A DNA stretch of 64,000 bases from Rothia mucilaginosa (GTDB lineage Bacteria > Actinomycetota > Actinomycetes > Actinomycetales > Micrococcaceae): assembly GCF_001061665.1 (NCBI RefSeq), contig NZ_JVSP01000002.1:153177-217176 (forward strand), given 5' to 3'. Below the pieces are notes generated by a model. That model was not told the DNA's origin and made no database searches. It saw nothing but the letters and a program-made list of their open reading frames with translations. The stretch's first letter is position 1, and each line of letters starts with the position of its first letter. Positions 7,940-16,853 of this stretch are shown in pieces. The position numbers and the translations under genes are program-made.

Positions 7940-9187
7940 ATGCATTCTGATGTTTTTTCTGTCATCGCGGACCCTACCCGTCGTCGAATCGTGCGTATCC
8001 TCGCCGAGCAAACCCATACGGTGGGTGCTGTTGTTGAAAAGCTGAGCATGAGCCAGCCGACCATCTCAAAGCACCTTAAAGTCCTCCGCGATGCAGACGT
8101 CGTCTCCGTGACGGTGGAGGGGCAGCGTCGCCTCTACTCGCTGAACCCCGAGGTGTTCGCAACCGTCACCGATTGGATTAACGAGACGGTTCAGATTGCA
8201 CGCCGCGCCAGCGAAGCGCCGGTGGCCCTGCCCGGCGGTGCCACCCTGTCTAGCGAGCACGCCCCCACAGAAAAGGTCGAAGCCGTCGCCACCGAGCCGG
8301 CAGCCGAGAAGGTCGCCGAGCCCAAGGCTGTTGAAGCCCCCGAGGAAAAGCCCGCGGCACAGTCCGCAGAGCAGCCTGCAGCCGAGGCCCAGCCCACCGC
8401 GGAGGAACTGGAGCAGGAGCGAATCCGTCGTGCCCGCGCCCAGTACATTACCCCCAACACGCGCATCATCGCCCGCCCGGCGCACCCGGCACCCGCCGAA
8501 GCATCGCCCGCCGCCGCAAGCGAGACCACTCGAGACTCTGAATCTCAGGGCATCCCCGAGCATGAGGAAGCGGTAGACAGCACCCCGATGCGTCCCTTCA
8601 CCCCCGCCTCCTATGGCTACGACGCGGGCCGCACCGCCCACCCCGAGGTGCAGGTTGCTCCCACTGCCACCGCAGAACCCGTCGAGGAACCCGCAAAGAG
8701 CGAAAAGCCCGTCGAGAAGACGGAGAGCCCCGCGGTTTCCGTGTCCTCCGGTTACGGCTTCGACTCGGCCTCTTCCTACGGCATCGATCCCGCTGCCGTG
8801 GTGGGCGGATCGGTTCAGCCCATCGTCGAGGAAAGCGCAGCTGAGGAAGGCACCGCTGAGGCAAGCGCCGCCGTGGAAGACTCCTCCGAGAGCTCCGAAG
8901 AAGCTACCGTAGCGGCTCCTGCAATTGAACCCGCAGAAGATTCCGCAGCTGCTCCGGCAGAGGATTCTGCGACGGCAGAAGAGGCGTCGGAACAGGCCGA
9001 GGGCTCTGAAGAAGCCTCCGAGGAAACCCCCGAGGAACCCGAATCCGCACCTGCCGAGCCCGCGCAGAGCGAACCCGAATACCAGACGATGCCCGCCTAC
9101 AACTCGGCGTACGTCCCCGCCCAGGAGTCCAAGGAGAAGGAACACCGCGGTGGCCTCTTCGGCTTCCTGCGTGGCCGCCGCCGTTAG
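7940..9187 (+). CDS. ArsR-like winged-helix regulator with long acidic tail
   Basis: Residues 1-90 form an ArsR-family winged helix: DPTRRRIVRIL, then the recognition helix in SQPTISKHLKVLRDA, then the wing VTVEGQRRLYSLNP. ArsR proteins normally have about 100-120 residues and bind operator DNA as dimers. Here a further 320 residues follow, rich in Ala, Glu, Pro and Ser, with no predicted fold and several acidic runs, ending in the basic GGLFGFLRGRRR. No CxC metal site is seen in the DNA-binding helix. The codon pattern stays high-GC and in frame throughout, so the tail is genuinely coded. The next gene downstream is another regulator with the same design. The tail's role is unknown. Confidence 0.85.
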   Translation: MHSDVFSVIADPTRRRIVRILAEQTHTVGAVVEKLSMSQPTISKHLKVLRDADVVSVTVEGQRRLYSLNPEVFATVTDWINETVQIARRASEAPVALPGGATLSSEHAPTEKVEAVATEPAAEKVAEPKAVEAPEEKPAAQSAEQPAAEAQPTAEELEQERIRRARAQYITPNTRIIARPAHPAPAEASPAAASETTRDSESQGIPEHEEAVDSTPMRPFTPASYGYDAGRTAHPEVQVAPTATAEPVEEPAKSEKPVEKTESPAVSVSSGYGFDSASSYGIDPAAVVGGSVQPIVEESAAEEGTAEASAAVEDSSESSEEATVAAPAIEPAEDSAAAPAEDSATAEEASEQAEGSEEASEETPEEPESAPAEPAQSEPEYQTMPAYNSAYVPAQESKEKEHRGGLFGFLRGRRR

Positions 9188-9272
9188 CCTACGCATCCTG
9201 CGCCCTGCGCGCTACCCCCTGTCCTCAAACACCCACTCTCACTCACCTCTTTAAGCGAAAGACAGCATACAC

Positions 9273-11351
9273 GTGGCTATTCATCGTAAAATTCTGCGCT
9301 GGCTCGAGAACGAATTGTTCGAAGGTAATATTCAGCTGGGCCAGGACCTGCCCACGGACAGCGAGATTGCGCGCGCGATTGGCGTGGGACGATCTCGCAC
9401 CCGCGACGCCCTGCGAACCCTTGAAGACATGGACCTGGTGCAGCTCTACACCGGTCGTGGCAAGGAGATGCTGGTTCACCTGAGTGATGAGCCTGCCGCC
9501 GCCGCAAGTGCCGCCCTGCGCCTGCACATGTCGAGCTCGCGCTACCCCACGCGTGACCTGGTGCAGACACGAATTCTGCTGGAGAGCTGGGCGATTGCGC
9601 GTATTGATCCGAAGACCGTGTCCTTTGCCGAGATGGACGACGTCCTCGCCCAGATGGAAGACTTCGACCTGTCCATCCGCGATTTCCTGGAGCTTCTGCT
9701 GAGCTTCCACCACCAGGTGATGCGTTGCGCCGGCAACGAGCTACTGGTCGGTCTTCTGGCGTCCGTGCGTCAGCCGAGCTTCGAATCGATGCTCTCCCTG
9801 GTTGGCCGCATGCCGCTGTGGAGTAGCGCCGTGGAGCGTCTGCGCGCCGAGAGCCGTGCCATTGCCGAGGCCCTGAAGGCCGGCGATGCTGCGACGGCGC
9901 GCGCACTGGTGATTGGCCAGCTACGCGGCATGTATTCCGAGGCGGGCATTGACCTGGAGGAAGAAGCGACCTCCGCGAACGGGCTACCCGGTGAGCCGGC
10001 GGCGGCCTCCTTCGCCCCGGTTGAGCTGGAGGATTTTGAGGCCGACGACCTGGTTGAAGATTTCGACGAGGCCATTGCCGATGACCCCTCATTCTCGGAT
10101 GCAGATTTTGCGGTTGCCGGCGTTGAGGTTTCCGGCGATGCACAGCCCGTTTCGGATGGTCCCGCGGAGGAACCCCGGAGTGAGACCGTTGCGCCCGTGA
10201 TTTCGGCCCCCGCACCTGCCGAGGTGAAGGCTCCCGAGCCCGTACAGTCGGTTCAGGCGCAGCCCGCCCGCTCGAAGACCGAGCCCCAGAAGGCCGAGTC
10301 TCCGCGCGCCGAGGCCCCCGCCCGCTCGGCGCGCTCCGTGAGCGCGGATGTGCCGCTGAGCTTCGGCACCCCGCGCCCCCGCACGGCGACCCGTGCTCCC
10401 CAGGCTCAGGTAGCCCAGCCCGCGCAGAGTGCCGGCGCCCCGTGGCAGGGCGGCTCCGCGCAGAACCTTTCCGCGCAGAACACCCCCGAGCCGGCTCGGG
10501 CCGATGCCCGTGACGCTCAGCGGACCCTGCAGTCCGCTCCCGCCGAGGAGCCGGCGGAACCCGCAAAGGTTCTGCGTGCGGCATCCGGTACGTCCCGTCG
10601 CCGTAGCGGCCAGATTATTTCCCCGGTGCGCGCCACCATCATCAAGCCCGTGGATCGTAGCCGCACCCTGGTTGCCCCGAGCGTGCTTGCGTCCCGCGCC
10701 GCCGAGCCCGCCGCTTCCTCCGGCGACCGCGTGCTGCGCGCTCCCTCGCGCGAAAGCGTGGAGGCACCCGCTCGGAAGGCCGCCGCCCCCGAGTCCGCCC
10801 AGCCGGCCGCTCAGCAGGCGCATGAGGAGCCCTCGGCCGAGCTCTCGAACCGTCTAGAGGCGGCCGCGACGCTTCAAGATACCTACGCGATGCTCCCGCA
10901 CGAGCAGGATCAGGAGCCGGAGCGCCGCGGTCTGCTGTCCAAGATGAAGCGATTCTTCGGTGTGGACGTGTACGAGCCCGCCTCGCGCGGTGACGCGGAG
11001 CAGGCCCCCGAACCGGCTGAAGAAAAGGACGCCGAGGAGAAGGTAACCGCACCGGACGCCGAGGCCCTGGCCCGTGCCGAGGCCGAGCGCGCCGAGCGTC
11101 TCAAGGCTTTCCACGCCGCCGCATCCGAGGACTCCGCCGATGAGGAGCCCGAGCTCGCTACCGCTGATTCTGGTGCCCTCGAGGAGCCCGCGGTGGAGGG
11201 CTCCGAGGCAGAGCCGGTCGAATCCGTCGAGCCCGGCGAAACCTCCGCACCCGCAAACGCCGACGCCGCTTCTTCAACTCACACCTCTGGCTCCGCCCTG
11301 TCGAAGGGCCGTTCCAAGGGCTCGAAGAAGTCCAAGAAGAAGCGTCGCTAG
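9273..11351 (+). CDS. GntR/FadR-like regulator with very long disordered tail
   Basis: Residues 1-70 are a GntR winged helix (LPTDSEIARAIGVGRSRTRDALRTLEDMDLV). Residues 80-235 resemble the FCD ligand-binding domain of FadR-type regulators, including RILLESWAIARI and FHHQVMRCAGNELL. Family members end near residue 240, but this protein continues to 692. The extra 450 residues are Ala/Pro/Glu-rich, with a short basic-aromatic motif GLLSKMKRFFGVDV at about 553-566 and a Lys-rich terminus. The start is a GTG at 9273 without a clear ribosome binding site; the 85-base gap to the ArsR-like gene suggests co-transcription. Ligand and targets are unknown. Confidence 0.82.
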   Translation: MAIHRKILRWLENELFEGNIQLGQDLPTDSEIARAIGVGRSRTRDALRTLEDMDLVQLYTGRGKEMLVHLSDEPAAAASAALRLHMSSSRYPTRDLVQTRILLESWAIARIDPKTVSFAEMDDVLAQMEDFDLSIRDFLELLLSFHHQVMRCAGNELLVGLLASVRQPSFESMLSLVGRMPLWSSAVERLRAESRAIAEALKAGDAATARALVIGQLRGMYSEAGIDLEEEATSANGLPGEPAAASFAPVELEDFEADDLVEDFDEAIADDPSFSDADFAVAGVEVSGDAQPVSDGPAEEPRSETVAPVISAPAPAEVKAPEPVQSVQAQPARSKTEPQKAESPRAEAPARSARSVSADVPLSFGTPRPRTATRAPQAQVAQPAQSAGAPWQGGSAQNLSAQNTPEPARADARDAQRTLQSAPAEEPAEPAKVLRAASGTSRRRSGQIISPVRATIIKPVDRSRTLVAPSVLASRAAEPAASSGDRVLRAPSRESVEAPARKAAAPESAQPAAQQAHEEPSAELSNRLEAAATLQDTYAMLPHEQDQEPERRGLLSKMKRFFGVDVYEPASRGDAEQAPEPAEEKDAEEKVTAPDAEALARAEAERAERLKAFHAAASEDSADEEPELATADSGALEEPAVEGSEAEPVESVEPGETSAPANADAASSTHTSGSALSKGRSKGSKKSKKKRR

Positions 11352-11602
11352 GCTTTCGGAAACACCGTTTTAGCCCGGCTTAGCCCCGGGAAGATCCGGA
11401 AAAACGGGGAAAAACTCCTCAAAACCGGCTCTCGAATGGTGAAAATGGGTGCAAACCTAGTACTCTAGGTAGGTAGCGCTCCGAAACGCAGGGTATTTCT
11501 GTGCCTAAAATGCGTTCCGGATCGGTTATACCGGTATACATATTCCCGGGTAGCTACCGAGTCGAATGGCTCGGCCGGGTACGAGTAAAGTGAGGAAATC
11601 CT

Positions 11603-11701
11603 ATGGGTTCCGTTATCAAGAAGCGCCGCAAGCGTATGTCCAAGAAGAAGCACCGCAAGCTGCTTCGTAAGACCCGCCACCAGCGCCGCAACAAGAAGTA
11701 A
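11603..11701 (+). CDS. Mini ribosomal protein bS22 (AURKAIP1/COX24 domain)
   Basis: This 32-residue, extremely basic peptide begins [19 protein letters not shown]. It matches the AURKAIP1/COX24-type small subunit protein known in mycobacterial ribosomes as bS22, where it sits in the 30S subunit. GAGGAAA lies seven bases before the ATG. The gene is monocistronic and ends at a hairpin. It is easily missed because of its size. Confidence 0.9.
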   Translation: MGSVIKKRRKRMSKKKHRKLLRKTRHQRRNKK

Positions 11702-11714
11702 ATAGACTTCTTTC

Positions 11715-11748
11715 GCCCCGCCCTCTTGCACGAGGAGCGGGGCTTTCG
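11715..11748 (+). terminator. Terminator of bS22 gene
   Basis: GCCCCGC with CCTC pairs with GAGG and GCGGGGC, followed by CTTTCG. It begins 14 bases after the stop codon. Confidence 0.8.
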
Positions 11749-11796
11749 CGTTCTCGCTGTTTGGGGGTGGGGGCCGCTATCTGAGAGACTGGACCC

Positions 11797-12486
11797 ATGA
11801 CTGAAACTCACACCGTTAAAGTTCATCTCATGCGCCACGGTGAGGTGCACAACCCCGAACGTATCGTGTACGGCCGCCTTCCCGGTTACCGCCTGTCCGA
11901 GAAGGGCCGGCAGATGGTGCGTCTGAGCGCCGAGGAGTTCGCGGCACGCGCTGAAGACGGCGCCCGCTTCGTGCACCTGGTCTGCTCACCCCTGCAGCGC
12001 ACCCGCGAGTCGGCCGCACCCGTCGAGGAGCTGCTGGGGCTGACCGCCCAGCCTGACGAACGCGTCATCGAGGCCGATAACTACTTTGAGGGCCTGCACG
12101 TGAACGCGCAGGAGCTTCTGCGCAACCCGCGTCACTGGACGAAGCTCTACAACCCGGCCCGTCCCTCCTGGGGCGAGTCCTACCTGGAGCAGGTACGCCG
12201 CATGGCCGCGGCCGTTCAGGACGCCGCCCGTCGCGCCTACGAAATCGGCGGCGAGGGTGCGGAGGCGATCATCGTCTCGCACCAGCTACCGATCTGGATT
12301 ACTCGCCTGGGTGTGGAGGGTCGCCTGCTGCAGCACGACCCGCGTTCCCGCGAGTGTAACCTCGCCTCGATTACGACCCTCGCGTTCAGCACCGTGGACT
12401 TCGAGCACGAGATGCCGCGCTTCGCGGGCTACTCCGAGCCTGCCGCACCGCTGTACGGTGGCGTTATCCAGCTTCCCGGAAGCTAA
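11797..12486 (+). CDS. Histidine phosphatase family protein
   Basis: This 229-residue protein has the phosphoglycerate-mutase-like fold. The phosphohistidine motif LMRHGEV is near residue 13, the SPLQRTRESA loop near 67, and the second catalytic histidine in IIVSHQLPIW near 160. The family removes phosphate from sugars, nucleotides or proteins; the substrate here cannot be told from sequence. No strong ribosome binding site precedes the ATG; GAGACT lies six bases upstream and may be a -10 of a leaderless message. Confidence 0.88.
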   Translation: MTETHTVKVHLMRHGEVHNPERIVYGRLPGYRLSEKGRQMVRLSAEEFAARAEDGARFVHLVCSPLQRTRESAAPVEELLGLTAQPDERVIEADNYFEGLHVNAQELLRNPRHWTKLYNPARPSWGESYLEQVRRMAAAVQDAARRAYEIGGEGAEAIIVSHQLPIWITRLGVEGRLLQHDPRSRECNLASITTLAFSTVDFEHEMPRFAGYSEPAAPLYGGVIQLPGS

Positions 12487-12516
12487 GTCACGCGCGTTAT
12501 TCGCGGGTATAGCTAA

Positions 12517-12556
12517 GGCTGCGGGGCGCATCCATTGAGGGATGCGCCCCGCAGCC
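12517..12556. terminator. Bidirectional hairpin between convergent genes
   Basis: GGCTGCGGGGCGCATCC pairs with GGATGCGCCCCGCAGCC across a short loop. It ends the phosphatase gene (+) and the PLDc_N gene (-). Confidence 0.85.
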
Positions 12557-12584
12557 TGCGTTAAGAATGGGGAATCGTACCGGG

Positions 12585-13037
12585 CTATCGGCTCGGGTCG
12601 TCCTCGGGAGGTTCGCCTTCGGTCCCTTCATTTTCGGGCCGTTTATGTTCGGGGTTAGAATCCTTGTGCCCGTCGGTGCCGGCTTCTCGAGATGCGCGCT
12701 CCGCCTCGCGGCTGGCGCGTTCGCGCTCGGCCTTCGCCTTGAGCCAGCGCAGGTAGGCCTCATCGTCGTCGGGGGAAGCCATCGAGGGGGTGTTGCCTCG
12801 CTGAGCCGCGCCGGGCAGAGAGATAGAGCCGCGGGCGCCGCGCTCCCGCTTGGGGCGGCCCAGCAGCAACCACAGCACGGGACCCACCACAGGGAAGAAC
12901 AGGGTGACGAGAACCCACAGCCACTTGGGCAGGGTACGCTCCTCGCGCGCGGGGGTGCGCACGGCATCCAGAAGGGCGTAGATGGTCAGGCCCACCACGA
13001 GGGCGCCCGCACCAATAATCAGCATGGCTCGAAACAT
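12585..13037 (-). CDS. PLDc_N domain membrane protein
   Basis: The 150-residue product has two hydrophobic segments (about residues 3-24 and 42-60) with the PLDc_N pattern ALLDAVRTP and LPKWLWVLVTLFFPVVGPVLWLLLGR. This domain forms the membrane anchor of cardiolipin synthases but is common alone in actinobacteria, where its role is unclear. The last 90 residues are charged, Arg/Glu/Ala-rich and probably disordered. The phospholipase D catalytic HKD domain is absent. Confidence 0.82.
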   Translation of the reverse strand: MFRAMLIIGAGALVVGLTIYALLDAVRTPAREERTLPKWLWVLVTLFFPVVGPVLWLLLGRPKRERGARGSISLPGAAQRGNTPSMASPDDDEAYLRWLKAKAERERASREAERASREAGTDGHKDSNPEHKRPENEGTEGEPPEDDPSR

Positions 13038-13148
13038 AGAACCACTATGACATATCGCGGGTCGTCGCCAAAAGCGAGTCAGCTCAGGACTGATCCACCG
13101 CCGCCGTGCGGTATCGAAGGAGCAAAACTTTGGGAGGGCTCCGGCGGC

Positions 13149-14063
13149 TTAGTAGCCGGTGAACACCTGAATTTCGTGGCTGATGATATCCAGCGAACCC
13201 AGCCACACGGCCAGCGCCAGGAGCACCGAGTACACGAGCGCCACGATGCCAGCCTGCTTCAGCACGGGAATCAGCTCGCGGCCACCACGCATCCACACAG
13301 TCATGCAGGAGTGAACGGTCGGGCCCACGAGCACGAAGACCAGCATGAACCAGGGGTTCTGGTCGAGCAGCAGGACGGTCAGGAGCAGCGCGAGGGCCAT
13401 CTCTGCGATGTAGGCGACGCGCGACCAGCGCTCGCCCAGGCGCACCGCAAGGGTCAGCTTGCCGGCCTCGATATCGGTGGGGATGTCACGCACGTTATTC
13501 GCCATGAGCAGTGCGCAGGAAATCAGGCCAATACCGATAGCCCCCACCCAGCCCAGCAGGGTCAGCGTGTGGGCCTGCGTGTAGAGGGTGCCCAGGGTGG
13601 CGACCAGACCAAAGTAGACGAAGACGAACACATCACCCAGGCCCATGTAGCCGTAGGGGTGCTTGCCGCCCGTGTAGCCCCAGGCCGCAAAGACGCTCGA
13701 GGCGCCAATCGCCAGGAACCACCACTGGTTTGCCAGGGCCACCAGCACCAGACCCGCCAGCATTGCCGCACCGAAGCACGCGAATGCGGCGTACTTGACC
13801 GAACGGGGGCTGGCCACGCCCGAACCGACCAGACGCAGGGGCCCCACGCGGTCTTCGTCGGTACCCTTAATGCCGTCGGAGTAGTCGTTGGCGTAGTTCA
13901 CGCCCACCTGCAGGAAAAACGCGACCAGGAAGGCCAGGAAGGCGTACAGCGGCTTGTACTCGCCAATCTCGTAGGCAGCGGCCGAACCGGCAATAATGGG
14001 AGCGACGGCAAGCGGCAGGGTGCGCAGGCGCGCGCCTTCAATCCATTGAGCGGCAGTGGCCAC
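13149..14063 (-). CDS. menA: 1,4-dihydroxy-2-naphthoate polyprenyltransferase
   Basis: MenA attaches the isoprenoid chain to dihydroxynaphthoate in the membrane, giving demethylmenaquinone. The 304-residue protein has eight or nine membrane helices. The first Asp-rich motif is NYANDYSDGIKG near residue 58 and the second is NNVRDIPTD near 190. The start is a GTG with AAGGAA seven bases upstream. It lies 91 bases after menE on the same strand, so menB-menE-menA probably form one unit. Confidence 0.94.
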   Translation of the reverse strand: MATAAQWIEGARLRTLPLAVAPIIAGSAAAYEIGEYKPLYAFLAFLVAFFLQVGVNYANDYSDGIKGTDEDRVGPLRLVGSGVASPRSVKYAAFACFGAAMLAGLVLVALANQWWFLAIGASSVFAAWGYTGGKHPYGYMGLGDVFVFVYFGLVATLGTLYTQAHTLTLLGWVGAIGIGLISCALLMANNVRDIPTDIEAGKLTLAVRLGERWSRVAYIAEMALALLLTVLLLDQNPWFMLVFVLVGPTVHSCMTVWMRGGRELIPVLKQAGIVALVYSVLLALAVWLGSLDIISHEIQVFTGY

Positions 14064-14154
14064 GGGGGTTCCTTCCAGGGGTTGATGCGTTTGCGGTGAG
14101 GAGGGCTACGGGAGGTACGGGACGGCGCCGTGAGGCAGAACCGCGGCGCGAATA

Positions 14155-15519
14155 CTATCCGCGCGAGGCCTCCCGATAGTCCCTGTCCAGGATACTGTAT
14201 ATTTCGCGGCGGTCCGGTTTGCCAGTGCTGGTAAGCGGGAAGTCGGGCAGGAAGCTCAACAGCTTGGGCGCCGCCGCCACACCCAGGCGTTTGATGCAGA
14301 GGCTCCGCAGGGCCTCGCGTAGCTCCGCGTTCTCGGCGAGGGCCGTAGCCGCGTTCTCGGCGAGGGCCGTAGCCGCGCCCTCGGCCGGGGACACGAGCGT
14401 GAGGGCGGCCGTCACGGCGGAGCCCCAGCGTGCATCCGGCAGACCGCACACGAGGGCTTCGCGCACGGCGGGGTGGCTCTCAAGAGCCTCAGCTACCGCG
14501 CGGGCCGAAATTTTGACGCCGCCGGTGATGACGATGTCGTCGCTACGCCCCAGCACGCGTAGGATGCACGGCTCACCGGGGGCGTGAGTGCTCAGCAGGC
14601 CGTAGTCGTCGGTGCGGTACCAGCGGGTGCCGTCGGCAGCGGCGAAGAAATGCTCTGCGGTACGACCGGGGTCGCCCAGGTAGCCCTGCGCCAGATGCGC
14701 GCCGCTGATCCAGATGCGACCAACCTGCGGCGGATCCTCATGCGCCGGGTCCTCATTCGTTAGCTCCATACCCGCGGAGGGCACGCTCGGCATGCCCTCT
14801 TCCGGGATGAGCTCCACCCGCACGCCGGGCAGCGCCCGGCCGGAGTAGATGCACCCGCCGGCGGTCTCGGCGCTACCGTAGGTGGTCACGACGTTGAGCC
14901 CCAGCTCTTGGGCGGCTGCGAGCAGGTCAGCGCTGGCGGGGGCACCTCCGAGCAGAATCCCGGTAAAGGAGCGGAGCGCGGCGTGAATTTCTTCGCCCGT
15001 GCGCGGCTGGTTCCGGGCCGTCTCGAGAAGCTTGTGCAGCTGGGTGGGCACGAGCGAAACAAAGCGACGGGTGGAGCTCAGCCGCTCGACCGCCCGCAGG
15101 AAGACATCGGGGCTAAAGTGCACCGGCTCGGTCACGGAGCGTGCGATGACTGGCTCGGTTCCGGCCAGCACCGAGCGGGCCAGAACCTGGGCGCCCGCAA
15201 CATAGTGCGCGGGTAAGGCTAGAAGCCACTGGGAGGCCTCGCTTCCCGCGCTCTTGAAGAAGCCCTCGGTAGCCTCCGCGCTCGCCCCCAGGGCCCGGGC
15301 GCTCAGCGCGGTGTGCTTGGGGATTCCGGTGGAACCGGAGGTACCCACGAGCAGGGCGACGGAATCCTGATCGTTCCCCGCGAAGATTCGCCCGAAAGAA
15401 TCCAGAAGGGCCCGCGGATCGGCGGGTCGATCGGCCCGCAAGCGTACCGCGTGAGGGTGCAGGGCATCCTCCCCGGGGGCGGGTAGGGGCTCGAGCCCGG
15501 GTACGGGGGTGGTAATCAT
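14155..15519 (-). CDS. menE: o-Succinylbenzoate-CoA ligase
   Basis: MenE activates o-succinylbenzoate with ATP and CoA for MenB. The 454-residue protein belongs to the ANL adenylating family: the P-loop-like GTSGSTGIPK is near residue 59, YGSAETAGG near 215, RTDDYG near 297 and GRSDDIVITGGVKIS near 325. It is shorter at the N-terminus than long-chain acyl-CoA synthetases, as usual for actinobacterial MenE. AAGGA lies eight bases before the ATG. A 24-base perfect tandem duplication within the C-terminal domain repeats eight residues (ATALAENA). Confidence 0.93.
   Translation of the reverse strand: MITTPVPGLEPLPAPGEDALHPHAVRLRADRPADPRALLDSFGRIFAGNDQDSVALLVGTSGSTGIPKHTALSARALGASAEATEGFFKSAGSEASQWLLALPAHYVAGAQVLARSVLAGTEPVIARSVTEPVHFSPDVFLRAVERLSSTRRFVSLVPTQLHKLLETARNQPRTGEEIHAALRSFTGILLGGAPASADLLAAAQELGLNVVTTYGSAETAGGCIYSGRALPGVRVELIPEEGMPSVPSAGMELTNEDPAHEDPPQVGRIWISGAHLAQGYLGDPGRTAEHFFAAADGTRWYRTDDYGLLSTHAPGEPCILRVLGRSDDIVITGGVKISARAVAEALESHPAVREALVCGLPDARWGSAVTAALTLVSPAEGAATALAENAATALAENAELREALRSLCIKRLGVAAAPKLLSFLPDFPLTSTGKPDRREIYSILDRDYREASRG
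14331..14384. repeat. 24-bp tandem duplication inside menE
   Basis: A unit of 24 bases beginning TTCTCGGCGAGGGCCGTAG occurs twice in succession and keeps the reading frame, adding eight residues in a surface-like stretch between C-terminal elements. Boundaries are approximate. Confidence 0.75.
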
Positions 15520-15607
15520 AGAAAGTCCTTAGCGGCTGTTCGTAGCGGCTGTGCTCTAGTGGCGTGTCATGCGCCGGGGCTGCAATAACGCGCCCAACAA
15601 CGCGCCG

Positions 15608-15651
15608 GAGCCGGATTCTTAACTGAGGTTCTCAGGGTTGAATCCGGCTCC
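15608..15651 (-). terminator. Nested hairpin after menB
   Basis: GGAGCCGGATTC (15608-15619) pairs with GAATCCGGCTCC (15640-15651), and CTGAG/CTCAG pair inside the loop. It lies 42 bases past the menB stop and before menE. No T run follows, so it may attenuate rather than stop transcription. Confidence 0.6.
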
Positions 15652-15692
15652 GAGCCTATGCATCTGAAACTACTTCTGCGTAAGAGTATCTC

Positions 15693-16646
15693 TTAGAAGT
15701 AGTACGGGTAGTTGGACCAGTCCGGGTCACGCTTCTGCAAGAACGCGTCGCGACCCTCCACGGCCTCGTCGGTCATGTACGCCATACGGGTTGCCTCACC
15801 GGCGAAGACCTGCTGACCGAGCATGCCGTCGTCGGGCAGGTTGAAGGCGTACTTGAGCATGCGGATTGCCTGCGGGGACTGGCGGGCAATGTGCGCCGCG
15901 TATTCTAGGCCCTTGTTCTCGAGCTCTGCGTGGGGGACGACGTCGTTGACCGCGCCCATTTCGTACATGCGCTGTGCGTCGTATTCCTTGGCGAGGAAGA
16001 AGATTTCGCGGGCGAACTTCTGACCCACCTGGCGTGCGAGCAGCGCCGAACCGTAGCCGGCATCGAAGGAGCCGACGGTTGCGTCGGTCTGCTTGAACTT
16101 GCCGTACTCTTCGGAGGCGATGGTCAGGTCAGCTACCACGTGCAGGGAATGGCCCCCACCCGCTGCCCAGCCGGAGACGAGGGCGATAACAACCTTGGGC
16201 ATGGTGCGGATGAGGCGCTGCACTTCCAGGATGTGCAGTCGGCCCGCGCGTGCCGGGTCGATGCTTTCTGCGGTCTCGCCGCTGGCGTAGTGGTAGCCGT
16301 CGCGGCCGCGGATGCGCTGGTCGCCGCCGGAGCAGAATGCCCAGCCGCCGTCCTTGGCGGAGGGGCCGTTGCCGGTGAGCAGTACGGTGCCTACGTTGGA
16401 GGTCATGCGGGCGTGGTCGAGGGCGCGGTAGAGTTCGTCCACGGTGTGCGGGCGGAATGCGTTGCGGACCTCGGGGCGGTCGAATGCGATGCGCACGGTG
16501 GGCAGATCGCGTAGGATTTCGCCGTTTTCGTCGCGCTCAACCTGGCGGTGGTAGGTGATGTCGGTGAAGTCTTCGAAGCCTTCGACGACGCGCCAGTCGG
16601 CGGGGTTGAAGATGTCCGAGACCTTTTCGGGAAGTTGTGCAGTCAT
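15693..16646 (-). CDS. menB: 1,4-dihydroxy-2-naphthoyl-CoA synthase
   Basis: MenB closes the second ring of the naphthoquinone from o-succinylbenzoyl-CoA. The 317-residue protein is a crotonase: RPEVRNAFRP near residue 57, the oxyanion region FCSGGDQRIRGRDGY near 108-122, VSGWAAGGGHSLHVVADL near 160, and the C-terminal SNYPYYF typical of MenB. The start is the ATG at 16646, giving the usual MTAQLPEKVSDIF. TAAAAT lies seven bases upstream and there is no clear ribosome binding site, so the message may be leaderless. First gene of menB-menE-menA. Confidence 0.94.
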   Translation of the reverse strand: MTAQLPEKVSDIFNPADWRVVEGFEDFTDITYHRQVERDENGEILRDLPTVRIAFDRPEVRNAFRPHTVDELYRALDHARMTSNVGTVLLTGNGPSAKDGGWAFCSGGDQRIRGRDGYHYASGETAESIDPARAGRLHILEVQRLIRTMPKVVIALVSGWAAGGGHSLHVVADLTIASEEYGKFKQTDATVGSFDAGYGSALLARQVGQKFAREIFFLAKEYDAQRMYEMGAVNDVVPHAELENKGLEYAAHIARQSPQAIRMLKYAFNLPDDGMLGQQVFAGEATRMAYMTDEAVEGRDAFLQKRDPDWSNYPYYF

Positions 16647-16653
16647 AGACCCT

Positions 16654-16659
16654 ATTTTA
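16654..16659 (-). promoter_or_regulatory. Probable -10 box of menB (leaderless)
   Basis: On the minus strand TAAAAT is followed by AGGGTCT and then the ATG. The seven-base gap places the transcript start at or beside the start codon. Confidence 0.5.
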
Positions 16660-16803
16660 CGGTGCCCGCGGTGCGGCTCGTCGAGGCCGGGGAACGAAGC
16701 ACGCTCGGCATAATATTCCAATAGCAGAATATGATGCGCGGGGAAGGGTCTCTGTCCTTGCGCTCATACCTGTATCTTGGCAAGTTAAGACCCTATAAAC
16801 AGG

Positions 16804-16841
16804 CCAAGGCCCGGACCGCGTGTGTGCGGCCCGAGCCTTGG
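16804..16841 (-). terminator. Terminator of putP
   Basis: CCAAGGC and inner CCGGACCGC pair with GCGG, CCCG and GCCTTGG. It begins 13 bases after the putP stop codon. Confidence 0.75.
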
Positions 16842-16853
16842 GGAAGAGACTCT

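Noticed and set aside
12567-14099. A 510-codon plus-strand frame opposite menA and the PLDc_N gene
   Set aside because: It spans two genes and an intergenic gap in antisense and is Gln/His/Arg-rich.
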